DNA of 64,000 bases from Opitutales bacterium. GTDB taxonomy: Bacteria > Verrucomicrobiota > Verrucomicrobiia > Opitutales > UBA953. The notes beneath the pieces were generated by a model that had not been told where the DNA came from, searched no databases, and worked only from the letters and a program-made list of their open reading frames with translations. Location of the stretch: the NCBI GenBank assembly GCA_030725715.1, contig JANRFG010000032.1, positions 90,906 through 154,905 on the forward strand, in the 5' to 3' direction. Shown here piece by piece: positions 37,220 through 45,506 of this stretch (its first letter is position 1; each line of letters opens with the position of its first letter). The position numbers and the translations under genes were made by a program.

Positions 37220-39277
37220 TTATCGGGCGACGCGGACCTGGCGGAAGCCGGCGGTGGCCCCGAAGACGAGCAGGTCGAGCGAGGTCTTTTCCTTGCCGAG
37301 GCTGGGATGCTTGCCCTTGAAGGTCTGGTCGTTGACCTGGACGGTCACCTCGTCGCCTTTGAAGGTCAGCCGGACCGGAATCCATGCGCCGGCCGCGAGT
37401 TTCAGGTTCTTCTTGGCGATGTCTTCGGTGGCGGTAGCGGGTTCGCCCTTGGACGGATTCTTGGTCAGGACCGAGGAGGTGCGCGAGATGACGAGACGGA
37501 AGCCGGCGTCGCCGGCTCCGAAGCGGAGTGAGACACGGTTCGCGCCCTGCAGGTTCACTTCGCAGTCGAGGACGCCGTCGCCGAAGGCCAGCGGTGCGCG
37601 GAGTGACGCCGGTTTGTCCAGACCACCCTTGGGCTGCGCGAAGAGGCCGCCGTCGCGGGCGGTCCATTCGCCGGCGGAGGACAGCGGTGCGAGGGGCGTG
37701 GCCGTTCCCGTCAGCGAAGGCAGGGTGACGATTCGCGCATGCGTGGGCTTCACGTCCGCCGGAGGCAGTTCGCGGCTGTAGCCGCCATCGCGATAGCGGC
37801 GGAGGAGGTCCTTCATTTCAGCCACGACCTCAGGGTGCTCCCCTGAGACATCCTTGGTCTCGGCCGGGTCGGTCTCGAGATCGTACAGTTGGGAGCGGAA
37901 CTGGTCTTTACGTGACCTGCGCGCGCCTTCGGCGATCTCATCGACGGGCACGCCCTCGATCCATTTCCAGCGGCCCTTGCGGACCGCGAACGTCCCGTCG
38001 GCGCTGTGGACGATCATGTCCTCGCGGCCTTTGGCGTCGGCGGAGCCTAGGAGCACGGGGAGGAAGCTGCGGCTGTCCTCGGCGCCGGTCTCTTTGGCGG
38101 GGAGCGGCGTGCCGACGATCTCCGCGGTCGTCGCCAGGATGTCGACCACGCTGACCGTTTGCTTGGCGGTGGAGCCGGCGGCCACCTTGCCGGGCCAGCG
38201 CGCGATGAAGGGGACCTTGAAGCCGCCTTCCCAGACGTCGTGCTTGCTGCCGCGGAGCGCGCCGTTGATCTTCAGTCCTGCCTTGGAGGCAGTCGTCTGC
38301 AGGAGGCGCTCGTTCTCCGGCCTGCACACGCCGCCGTTGTCGCTGGTGAAGATGACGAGCGTGTCCTGGGTCGCTCCCATCTTGTCGAGCGTGGCAAGGA
38401 TGCGGGCGACGCTCAGGTCGAGTTCATGGATCCAGTCGCCGTAGGGGCCGGCTGCGCTTTTCCCGGCGAGGTCTTTGTCGGGAGTGATCGGGTTGTGGAC
38501 GGCGACGGGCGCGAAGTAGAGGAAGAAGGGCTGGTCCTTGGGCTGGGCTTCGAGCCAGCCCGTAGCCTTGTCGGTGAGCACCTTCATGACCCGCTCTTTT
38601 TTCCGGCGTGGCGCATCCAGTTCGAGGATCTTCGCCCGCCCGTTCTCCGTATCCTCGGGCCCGTAGGTCGCCTGGTAGTCATCGCTGTCGGCCGCCGGGC
38701 CGGCTAGCTTCATGCCGGCGGGGAACGTTCCGGAGCGGAGGCCGTAGACGAAGCGGTCCTCGACATAGACGCCCGTGAGGTCGCCATGGTTGCTGGGCAC
38801 GCCGAAGTGATAGTCGAAGCCGATGTCAAGCGGACCCGGGGACAGTTCGGCCTGGTAATCCGTGCGCCACTTCGGGTCTTCGTTCTCCCGGCCGTAACCG
38901 AGGTGCCATTTGCCCACGGCGGCGGTGCGGTAACCTTTCGCCTTCAGCAGGGAGGCCAGGTTGACGCGGGTCGGCTCGATGTGCAGGGGCGAGAAAGTGC
39001 CGAGCACTTCATGCGTCAGCGAGGTCCGCCAGCAGTAGCGGCCGGTGAGCAGCGAGTAGCGGGTGGGGGAGCAGACGGAGGACGTCGTGTTGCCGTCGGT
39101 GAAGCGGCGGCCTTCGGCGGCGAGCCGGTCGATCGCGGGGGTGCGGACCAGCTTCGGATCCGCGCCGTAACAGCCGGCGCTCCCGTAGCCGTAGTCGTCG
39201 GCGAGGATGACGACGATGTTGGGGCGGTCGGCGGCGACGGCGGTCAGCGCGAGGAGGAGGGCGAGGAGAGGACGCAT
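37220..39277 (-). CDS. S1 family sulfatase with C-terminal DUF1080/LamG-like domain
   Basis: 685 aa, signal peptide MRPLLALLLALTAVAA. Residues ~17-490 are the sulfatase: LADDYGYGSAGCYGAD, CSPTR near residue 69, VGKWHLGYGRENEDPKWR, TSDNGGVCRPENERLL, LYDLETDPAETKDVSGEHPEV. Residues ~520-685 form a beta-sandwich (LPSLTGTATPLAPLSSAGEW ... LDLLVFGATAGFRQVRVAR) like DUF1080/LamG modules, probably glycan binding. The first 20 residues and the DNA encoding them are very close to those of the next gene upstream (39282). Spacing of 4 bp on both sides places it in a run of tightly packed genes from 40778 to 31677. Confidence 0.93.
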   Translation of the reverse strand: MRPLLALLLALTAVAADRPNIVVILADDYGYGSAGCYGADPKLVRTPAIDRLAAEGRRFTDGNTTSSVCSPTRYSLLTGRYCWRTSLTHEVLGTFSPLHIEPTRVNLASLLKAKGYRTAAVGKWHLGYGRENEDPKWRTDYQAELSPGPLDIGFDYHFGVPSNHGDLTGVYVEDRFVYGLRSGTFPAGMKLAGPAADSDDYQATYGPEDTENGRAKILELDAPRRKKERVMKVLTDKATGWLEAQPKDQPFFLYFAPVAVHNPITPDKDLAGKSAAGPYGDWIHELDLSVARILATLDKMGATQDTLVIFTSDNGGVCRPENERLLQTTASKAGLKINGALRGSKHDVWEGGFKVPFIARWPGKVAAGSTAKQTVSVVDILATTAEIVGTPLPAKETGAEDSRSFLPVLLGSADAKGREDMIVHSADGTFAVRKGRWKWIEGVPVDEIAEGARRSRKDQFRSQLYDLETDPAETKDVSGEHPEVVAEMKDLLRRYRDGGYSRELPPADVKPTHARIVTLPSLTGTATPLAPLSSAGEWTARDGGLFAQPKGGLDKPASLRAPLAFGDGVLDCEVNLQGANRVSLRFGAGDAGFRLVISRTSSVLTKNPSKGEPATATEDIAKKNLKLAAGAWIPVRLTFKGDEVTVQVNDQTFKGKHPSLGKEKTSLDLLVFGATAGFRQVRVAR

Positions 39278-39281
39278 GAGA

Positions 39282-40778
39282 TTATTTTCCTTCGGCGGCC
39301 CAGCGCTTCATCTGCGCGATGTTGCGTTCGACCTCAGGGTTGCCCTTGCCGAGGTACGGCTTCATGTCGCTGTCATACATGGCCATGGATTCCGGGGCGG
39401 GGTCCCGGGTCGCGACGAGCTTGGCGTCGAGGCGCTGGCGGTGCTCGGCCAGCACGGCGGCGTAGGCCGGATCGTCCGCCAAGTTGCGGACCTGCCAGCG
39501 ATCGGCCGAGAGCTCGTAAAGTTCCTCACGAGGGCGGGTGGGGCTGAAGAGGAGTTTCTCGGAGAGTTCCGAGAGCTTGCCGGCGGCGTGCAGGGCGCGG
39601 AGCTGTTGCACGATCTGCTTGCCGTCCTTGTAGGCGCAGGGTTGCAGGTGAGGGCGCTGCGGGTGATAGTTGCGGATATAGATGAACTTGTCCGTGCGGA
39701 GGCTGCGGAGCTTCTCGGTGGTCTCGTCGCAGCGGTCCCGGGCGGAGAAGGCCTCGTCACGCTGGGCGTAGTTCGGTGCCAGGATGTCCTTGCCCTGCAT
39801 CCAGGAAGGGACGCCGAGCCCGGCGGCGGCGAGCGAGAGGGCGGCGAGGTCGATGTGTTCGACGAGATCGGGGCGGACCAGGCCGGCGGGGACGCCGGGG
39901 CCGCGGATGATGAGCGGGACGTGCGCGCCTTCTTCGTAGAGGAACTGCTTGCCGCGGGCGTGGCTGATGCCGTGGTCGGTCATGAAGACGATCAGCGTGT
40001 TCGCCAGCTGGCCTTCCTTCTCGAGGCGGGCGAGCACCCGGCCGACATGCAGGTCAGTCAGGCGGACCGAGTCCAGGTAGTCGGCCCAATCCTGCAGCAG
40101 CACCGGGTCGCGGGGGTAGTAGGGAGGCAGGGCGACCTTCGAGGGGTCCGTGCCCGCTCCGAGTTCGCGGACGACCCGCTGGCGGAACTGTTCGCGGGCG
40201 GCCTCGGCGCCTTCGCGCAGTTTGCCTCCGTGCAGTTGGACCTGCATGAAGAACGGCTGACCCGGCTTGCGGCCGGCCCAGTCATGCGAGTCGTAGATGG
40301 CCTTGTCCCACTCGAAGTTATAGTCCGTCTTGCCGAGGCGATTGCCTGCGCCGGCCTTGGCCTTCTTGCCTTTGCCGGCACCGAAGGGCAGGCCACGGAA
40401 GTCCAGGTCAGGCAGACCGCTACCGATGCAGGTGTAGTAGCCGCCCTGCTGGAAGAGCTTCGGCGTGGGCGTGACCTCCTTGGGCAGGTTGATCTTCAGT
40501 TCGCCTCGCCCGCTGCGGTGGTGGTGGGCGCCGATGGTCGTCTGATACATCCCCGTCACCAGCGCGGAGCGGCAGGGCGAGCAGACCGGCGCCGTCACGT
40601 AGGCCCGGCTGAAGCGGATGCCCTCCTTGGTGAGCCGGTCGACGTGCGGGGTGGCGATGGTGGTCTCGCCGTAGCTGCCGAAGTTCGCGGACATATCATC
40701 CACGATGAACCAGAGGATGTTAGGCCGGTCGGCGGCGATGGCCGTCAGGGCGAAGAGCAGGCAGAGGAGAGGGCGCAT
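39282..40778 (-). CDS. S1 family sulfatase, sulfamidase-like subgroup, with lysine-rich insertion
   Basis: 498 aa, signal peptide [31 protein letters not shown] metal site; formylglycine motif CSPCR near residue 66, with a second Cys in the motif; GHIS-type histidine in [25 protein letters not shown], as in heparan N-sulfatase-like proteins. The usual GKWH signature is absent: after GYYTCIGSG there is an insertion rich in Gly and Lys ([15 protein letters not shown]) and then [12 protein letters not shown], whose Lys may replace the canonical one. Probably an active sulfatase of a divergent subgroup; substrate unknown. Head of the packed run, after a 70-bp gap with the palindromic repeat. Confidence 0.91.
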   Translation of the reverse strand: MRPLLCLLFALTAIAADRPNILWFIVDDMSANFGSYGETTIATPHVDRLTKEGIRFSRAYVTAPVCSPCRSALVTGMYQTTIGAHHHRSGRGELKINLPKEVTPTPKLFQQGGYYTCIGSGLPDLDFRGLPFGAGKGKKAKAGAGNRLGKTDYNFEWDKAIYDSHDWAGRKPGQPFFMQVQLHGGKLREGAEAAREQFRQRVVRELGAGTDPSKVALPPYYPRDPVLLQDWADYLDSVRLTDLHVGRVLARLEKEGQLANTLIVFMTDHGISHARGKQFLYEEGAHVPLIIRGPGVPAGLVRPDLVEHIDLAALSLAAAGLGVPSWMQGKDILAPNYAQRDEAFSARDRCDETTEKLRSLRTDKFIYIRNYHPQRPHLQPCAYKDGKQIVQQLRALHAAGKLSELSEKLLFSPTRPREELYELSADRWQVRNLADDPAYAAVLAEHRQRLDAKLVATRDPAPESMAMYDSDMKPYLGKGNPEVERNIAQMKRWAAEGK

Positions 40779-40789
40779 GGAGGGTTAAG

Positions 40790-40831
40790 ATAAAGGGGTC
40801 AGACCCCATTAATAGGGTCTGACCCCTTTAT
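40790..40831. repeat. Palindromic repeat, copy 2 (GGGGTCAGACCC stem)
   Basis: ATAAAGGGGTCAGACCC and its exact reverse complement form a 17-bp stem around the loop CATTAATA. Core and loop equal those of copy 1 at 19925-19960; the outer stem differs but still pairs, meaning the flanks covary. It fills most of the gap between the FG-GAP lipoprotein stop and the sulfatase start at 40778. Confidence 0.87.
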
Positions 40832-40848
40832 GGGTAATGTGTAGGGGC

Positions 40849-42099
40849 TTACTTCTGGGTGAAGACGAAGACGCCGTGCTTGTTCGCAATGACGATGTCG
40901 GGCTTGGCGTCCTGGTTCACCTTGCCGGCGAAGAACTGGGTGCCGACGCCGCTGTCGGAGTCGATGCGGCGGGGGACGAATGTGGCGGCGCCAGCGGCGT
41001 CGCGGCTCAGTTCGAACCAGTAGAGCACCGGGTCGGCGTTGGGCTCGTCGTCGCCCTTGATGCCGTGGGCCCAGCGGCGCTTGCCGCAGATGATGTCGGG
41101 CAGGCCGTCGCCGTTCATGTCCATGAGCTCGACCGCGTGGATCTGGCTGAAGCCCTTGCCGTCGGCGTTGTCTTCCTTGGTCTTGCCGAGGATCACGTGC
41201 TCCTTGAAGGAGCCGTCGGCGTTCTGTTCGAACCACGAGAGGCCGTAGCTGTGGGCCTTGATGCTGGTGATGACGTCGTTCCGCCCGTCCTTGTTCACGT
41301 CGTAGACGTGCATCTGGGCTCCGCCGACGCCGAAGTTGGCGGGGTGGAACTTCCAGTCGGAGTCCTTGGACATGTCGGCGGGCTGTTCATACCAGCCGTT
41401 GGCTTCCAAGATGTCCATCCGGCCGTCGCCGTTGACGTCGCCGGCGCCGTAGCCGTGCGTATACTTGAAGATCTTCTGGTCGTTGGCCTTGTTCTTCGGC
41501 GTGATCGGACGGAAGCGGGCCTTGCCGAACGGATTCTTCCAGTCGATCTCGGCGAAGCCGAACTGGCCGCCATGACGGCCCTTGTTGTTCTTCGGATCCT
41601 TCACGCGATCGCTCGTGTGGCAGAGGAGCTCCGGCTTGCCGTCGCCGTTCATGTCGACGAGCTGGGGGGACTCGCCATCGGCGACATCGAAGATGTTATG
41701 GACGGTCCACGGGCCTGCCTTGCCCTTGGGGTTCTCGTAGACGAGGGCGGGGTCGCCGGGGAAACCGAAGACCAGGATGTCCTGCCAGCCGTCGGCGTTG
41801 AAGTCGTAGGCGTAGGAGATGAAATAGTCGGAATAGCCCGTCGCGCCGTTGAAGGGCGTCTTGTTCGGTCCCTTGTCATGCGAGGGCTCGACGGCGTAAG
41901 CGACCCGCTGCTTGAAGTCGGGGCCTTTCCAGATGAACCAGCCGGCGGCGACATCGACGTGGCCGTCATGGTCGAAGTCGGCGACCGCGCAGCCTTCGGC
42001 GACGAAGTCCTTGGTCAGGGTCTGCTTGTCGAAGGACAGTTCACCGGCGACGCAGCCGCTGAACAACGCGGCCAGAAGAAGGGGGGCGAGGGATCGCAT
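40849..42099 (-). CDS. FG-GAP/VCBS-repeat lipoprotein
   Basis: About 416 aa. The ORF track reaches 42393, but the ATG at 42099 gives MRSLAPLLLAALFSGC, a lipoprotein signal (lipobox FSGC); the extension would be antisense read-through of the neighbouring gene. The body is a beta-propeller of FG-GAP/VCBS type with Ca-binding-like D-x-D-x-D-G loops: VADFDHDGHVDVAAG, YDFNADGWQDILVF, DMNGDGKPELL, DVNGDGRMDILEANG, DVNKDGRNDVITS, DMNGDGLPDIICG. Such proteins bind ligands or other proteins at the cell surface; no catalytic role is known. It neighbours a second lipoprotein, so the two may form a surface binding pair. Confidence 0.9.
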   Translation of the reverse strand: MRSLAPLLLAALFSGCVAGELSFDKQTLTKDFVAEGCAVADFDHDGHVDVAAGWFIWKGPDFKQRVAYAVEPSHDKGPNKTPFNGATGYSDYFISYAYDFNADGWQDILVFGFPGDPALVYENPKGKAGPWTVHNIFDVADGESPQLVDMNGDGKPELLCHTSDRVKDPKNNKGRHGGQFGFAEIDWKNPFGKARFRPITPKNKANDQKIFKYTHGYGAGDVNGDGRMDILEANGWYEQPADMSKDSDWKFHPANFGVGGAQMHVYDVNKDGRNDVITSIKAHSYGLSWFEQNADGSFKEHVILGKTKEDNADGKGFSQIHAVELMDMNGDGLPDIICGKRRWAHGIKGDDEPNADPVLYWFELSRDAAGAATFVPRRIDSDSGVGTQFFAGKVNQDAKPDIVIANKHGVFVFTQK

Positions 42100-42170
42100 G
42101 GGGGTAGGAGTAATACACCTCCCGTCCGGATTGGTTGCGAGGAGTTTTTGCCCGAACAGACCTTCCGGAC

Positions 42171-43370
42171 TTACTCCAGCCTTCCGAACATGATCCGTTC
42201 CTTCCGGCTGGGGTCGGAGTCCCCCTGGGTCACTGCCAGCCAGACGGACCCCTTGCTTTCGACGAAGCTGGGGTATTGGAAGGATTTGACGGTCTCGAAG
42301 CGGTATTTGCGCTCCCAGTTGAGGCCGTCCTTGGAGACGTCGACATTGAAGACGCTCCGGTTGACTCCGTCGATCCGGGTGCGCTCCTGCCACCCTAGGT
42401 AGTAGGTGCCGTTGAACTTATCGAACGTCGGCTTGGAGCCGGCGCCTTGCTTGACGAAGGCCTTCTCGCCCCCGGCCGTCCAGGTCCGCCCGTCTTGGCT
42501 CTCGCAGAACCAGTAGTTGTGGTCGCCGTTCTCTTGGCGGCAGATGGCCAGCCAGGTGCCGTCGGGCAGACGATTGACCGCGGGTTCGGTCAGGGCCGGG
42601 CCGCCGGGTCCGTTGAAATGACCGACGACTTCGAGGGTATCGGCGGCGGCGTTCAACGTGCAGAGCGCCTGCTGGGCGCCGAGGTAGTTGTTGATCGCGA
42701 CGTAGGTGCGGCCGTCGAATTCCTTGAAGTTGTCGAACAGGTAAAGTCCCGCGTCGACGGGCTTACGCTTGAAGCCCTGCTTGGCGGCGGCGGCATGCAG
42801 ATATCGCGGTTGGAGATCGAAGACGCCTTCGCTCGTGCGCAGCTTCATGCGATGGATCTCGCGCTCGAAGGTCAGCGTGCCGAGGTCGAAGTCGCGATAG
42901 TAAGTCTGCGACTGGCGCTTGCCGGGCTGTTCGCTGGCGAACCAGCAGCGGAGGGTCTTCGGGGCGATCTGCTTGATGCGGGGCACGAAGCAGGCGCCGA
43001 CGGGCAGCGTCTCATTGGCGAAGGCCTGTTCGGAGCGGGCGAGGGTCATCACGTCGAGCAGGCGCTCGTTGCGCAGGTCGACGATGGAGAGCGTCGCATA
43101 GACGAAGGGCCACTGGGCGGCCTCGCCGGCCTGACGGTCGTTGACCTCGGCCACGACGTACGCGCGGTCGCCGACGATCGTGAAATGGGCGTCGTGCGCG
43201 CCTTTGACCTCCGGGCCGGTGGCCTTGAAGAGGCTGGCCATGACCTTGTCGCCCGCGGCCTTGGCGTCCCAGCCTGCCGGTAGCAGCGAGGCGGACGGCT
43301 TAGGCTCTTCCTTGGGCGTGGAGCAGCCGGCGAGCAGGGCGGCGAGGCAGAGGAGCAGGCGGGTCTTCAT
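42171..43370 (-). CDS. Lipoprotein with sialidase/GH43-like beta-propeller
   Basis: 399 aa. MKTRLLLCLAALLAGC ends in a lipobox (LAGC), so it is membrane-anchored. The remainder looks like a propeller of repeated blades: HDAHFTIVGDRAYVVAEVND, TYVAINNYLGAQQ, LTEPAVNRLPDGTWLAICRQ, DHNYWFCESQDGRTW, FNGTYYLGWQERT, YPSFVESKGSVWLAVTQGDSD. One Asp-box-like element is visible (SQDGRTW). The pattern fits exo-sialidase-like or GH43-like folds but I cannot identify the catalytic set, so activity is uncertain. It lies 4 bp downstream of the FAD oxidoreductase at 43375. Confidence 0.75.
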   Translation of the reverse strand: MKTRLLLCLAALLAGCSTPKEEPKPSASLLPAGWDAKAAGDKVMASLFKATGPEVKGAHDAHFTIVGDRAYVVAEVNDRQAGEAAQWPFVYATLSIVDLRNERLLDVMTLARSEQAFANETLPVGACFVPRIKQIAPKTLRCWFASEQPGKRQSQTYYRDFDLGTLTFEREIHRMKLRTSEGVFDLQPRYLHAAAAKQGFKRKPVDAGLYLFDNFKEFDGRTYVAINNYLGAQQALCTLNAAADTLEVVGHFNGPGGPALTEPAVNRLPDGTWLAICRQENGDHNYWFCESQDGRTWTAGGEKAFVKQGAGSKPTFDKFNGTYYLGWQERTRIDGVNRSVFNVDVSKDGLNWERKYRFETVKSFQYPSFVESKGSVWLAVTQGDSDPSRKERIMFGRLE

Positions 43371-43374
43371 AGGC

Positions 43375-45438
43375 TTACTTTGCCGGAGCGGCGACCGGGA
43401 GCAACTGGACGGCGTCGAGGATCACGAAGCCTTTGGTGTCCTCGTTGGATACGGTGAGCGTATAGTCCATGCCCTGACGAAGGCGGAGGAGGCCGACTTG
43501 ACGGAAGGCCTCACCGGCGGGGAGAGGCTGGGTCTGATCCACGGTGAAGCGATGATCGGCGCCGTCGCCGACGATCGTGACCGGCAGGCGCGTCGTCCGC
43601 GTCTCGTGGGCGGAGTAGGCCATGCGCAGCGCGAATTCGCCGTCGGCCGGTCCCTTGAAGCGGAACACCGCGCGCGACTTACCATCGGAGCGCTGTTCGT
43701 CGTGCAGGTAGCCCGTGCCGACGTGCGGCTTGAAGTTCGTGGAGCGTTCCCAGTCGCCCGAGAGTTCGGCCTGCGCGTCGTCGAGGATCAGTCCCGGCAG
43801 GGACTTCGGATCGATCGACATCGGGCCGGAGGAGCGGGCGGGCTTGGCGGGCAGCGGCGGAAGCACGGGCAGCTCAAGCACGACGTTCTGGGCGATCAAG
43901 CGCTTGCGGAGCGCGGGGTAGTCGAGGGCTTGGACGGTGACGTCGGCCTTGGCGGCGAGGGCGGCGGCGACACCGGCGCCTTGACCGATGGCCATCCAAG
44001 TCGGCTCGACGCGGACGGATGAATACGCGACGTGCGTGGCCGACAGGGCGACGGGGACGAGCAGGTTGGAGCACTCGGCCGCCGAGGGCGTGATGGCACG
44101 ATACGGAATATGATAGGCGTAGCCGTGGCGACGTCCCGGCATGCGCACCGGATAGATGGTGCCTTCGTTGATGACGCCGTCGGGCAGGGCCAGTCGGCGG
44201 CAGTCGTGCGAATCGATGGGGAAGGAAGAGATCGCGATCGGGTCGTCCTTCTGGGTGTCTTTGAGCACGTCGCTCTGCGTCAGGGTGAAACGGCCATCCA
44301 TGCGGCGTCCTTCGCGGACGTAGAGCTGCGGCGACCAATGTTGCGTCTCCGGGAATTCGTCACGGCAGAGGCCGAGTTCGGCCATCGTCGCGCGGATCTT
44401 CGCCGGGACGGCCGGATCGGTCGTCAGGAACTTGTAGAACTCGAGGGTATACTGCTTATGCTTTTCCCAGAGCTTCGCGCGGCCGACGGGGTCGGAGGCG
44501 CACCAGCCGTTGGCTTCGCCGACGAGTCCCATCGAGAACATCTTCCCGATGCCGTTATTGGCGTCGAACTTGTCGCCCGGCAGGGGGTAAAGATCCCAGG
44601 GCAGCGGCGCGTTCGGGTATTTCTGGAAATAACGGCGAATGAGCTCGAAGCGGGCCGGGTCGTAGGCCTTCGGCTCCGGGAAGGGCACGCGGTTCGTGGG
44701 GTTCTTCGTCAGGCAGAGGCGGAAGCTGTAGACCATGACGGTCTCTTCGCCGGCCTGGTCATCGCCCGGGCGGACGGACGTGATGAAAGGCAGCGGCAGA
44801 CCGTTGGCGTCGAAGCCGTTGATGGCCATCTTCTCCTTCGGGTATTGGCGGCCGGCGAACGATTCGCCGTATTCGTCGCGGCTCTCTCGACCGATGTGCC
44901 AGACCACGCCGGCGCGGGCCATCAGGTCGCCCTCATACGTGGCATCGATGAAGACTTTCGCGGTGTGCATGCCGCCGGACGTCCGCAGGCCGACGATCCG
45001 GGCGCCAGCTTTCTCGACGCCTTCTAAAGTCTGTTTCGTCAGCACGCTCACACCGGCTTCCTTGAGCATCGCGTCCGTCACGCGGGCGGCGACGTGCGGT
45101 TCGTAGGTCCAGACGGAGTTGTCCTTCACCGCGACGTCGTAAGGGAGCTTCACCCCGCGGCCGGCGTAATCGGCGGCGACGCGCTGGTGCCATTCCTCGA
45201 ACAGACCCAGCAGGGTTGAGCGGACGGTCTGGTTGGAATCGCTGAAGCTCAGGCCGCCGGTGTTGACGCCGCCGACGTGGGCGGTGGGTTCGAGGAGCAC
45301 GACTTTGGCGCCTTCGCGGGCGGCGGCGATCGCCGCGCAGAAGCCTCCCGGCGTGGCCCCGTAGACGATGACGTCGGCCTCCGCGGCCTGGGCGGGGCGG
45401 GTGAGCAGCAGGAGCCAGAGGGCGAGGAGGAGGCGCAT
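43375..45438 (-). CDS. Exported FAD-dependent oxidoreductase with C-terminal golvesin/xanthan-lyase-like domain (paralog)
   Basis: About 687 aa; start at MRLLLALWLLLLTRPAQA (signal peptide). Rossmann motif VIVYGATPGGFCAAIAAAREG near residues 22-45, then HVGGVNTGGLSFSD, VFIDATYEGDLMARAGVVWHIG, and NLLVPVALSATHVAYSSVRVEPTWM. C-terminal ~130 residues: VGTGYLHDEQRSDGKSRAVF ... GFVILDAVQLLPVAAPAK, a golvesin-type sandwich. It matches the 14028 protein in every landmark, so the two are paralogs, but they diverge in between. It clusters with sialidase-like genes rather than sulfatases. Reaction unknown; redox modification of a glycan is a guess. Confidence 0.9.
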   Translation of the reverse strand: MRLLLALWLLLLTRPAQAAEADVIVYGATPGGFCAAIAAAREGAKVVLLEPTAHVGGVNTGGLSFSDSNQTVRSTLLGLFEEWHQRVAADYAGRGVKLPYDVAVKDNSVWTYEPHVAARVTDAMLKEAGVSVLTKQTLEGVEKAGARIVGLRTSGGMHTAKVFIDATYEGDLMARAGVVWHIGRESRDEYGESFAGRQYPKEKMAINGFDANGLPLPFITSVRPGDDQAGEETVMVYSFRLCLTKNPTNRVPFPEPKAYDPARFELIRRYFQKYPNAPLPWDLYPLPGDKFDANNGIGKMFSMGLVGEANGWCASDPVGRAKLWEKHKQYTLEFYKFLTTDPAVPAKIRATMAELGLCRDEFPETQHWSPQLYVREGRRMDGRFTLTQSDVLKDTQKDDPIAISSFPIDSHDCRRLALPDGVINEGTIYPVRMPGRRHGYAYHIPYRAITPSAAECSNLLVPVALSATHVAYSSVRVEPTWMAIGQGAGVAAALAAKADVTVQALDYPALRKRLIAQNVVLELPVLPPLPAKPARSSGPMSIDPKSLPGLILDDAQAELSGDWERSTNFKPHVGTGYLHDEQRSDGKSRAVFRFKGPADGEFALRMAYSAHETRTTRLPVTIVGDGADHRFTVDQTQPLPAGEAFRQVGLLRLRQGMDYTLTVSNEDTKGFVILDAVQLLPVAAPAK

Positions 45439-45506
45439 GGGCGGGGAAGAGGCCAACTTAGCCCTCGGCCCTGTTTTGCCAACTTAATCTGCCTTTTGCC
45501 CTCTGC

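Noticed and set aside
42100-42393. N-terminal extension of the FG-GAP lipoprotein ORF
   Set aside because: Reads into the neighbouring lipoprotein gene in another frame; a lipoprotein signal begins at 42099.
45445-45503. Degenerate GCCAACTTA/TTTTGCC repeats in the gap before the FAD oxidoreductase
   Set aside because: GCCAACTTA occurs twice and units of 7-8 bp are suggested, but they are too degenerate to define an array by eye.
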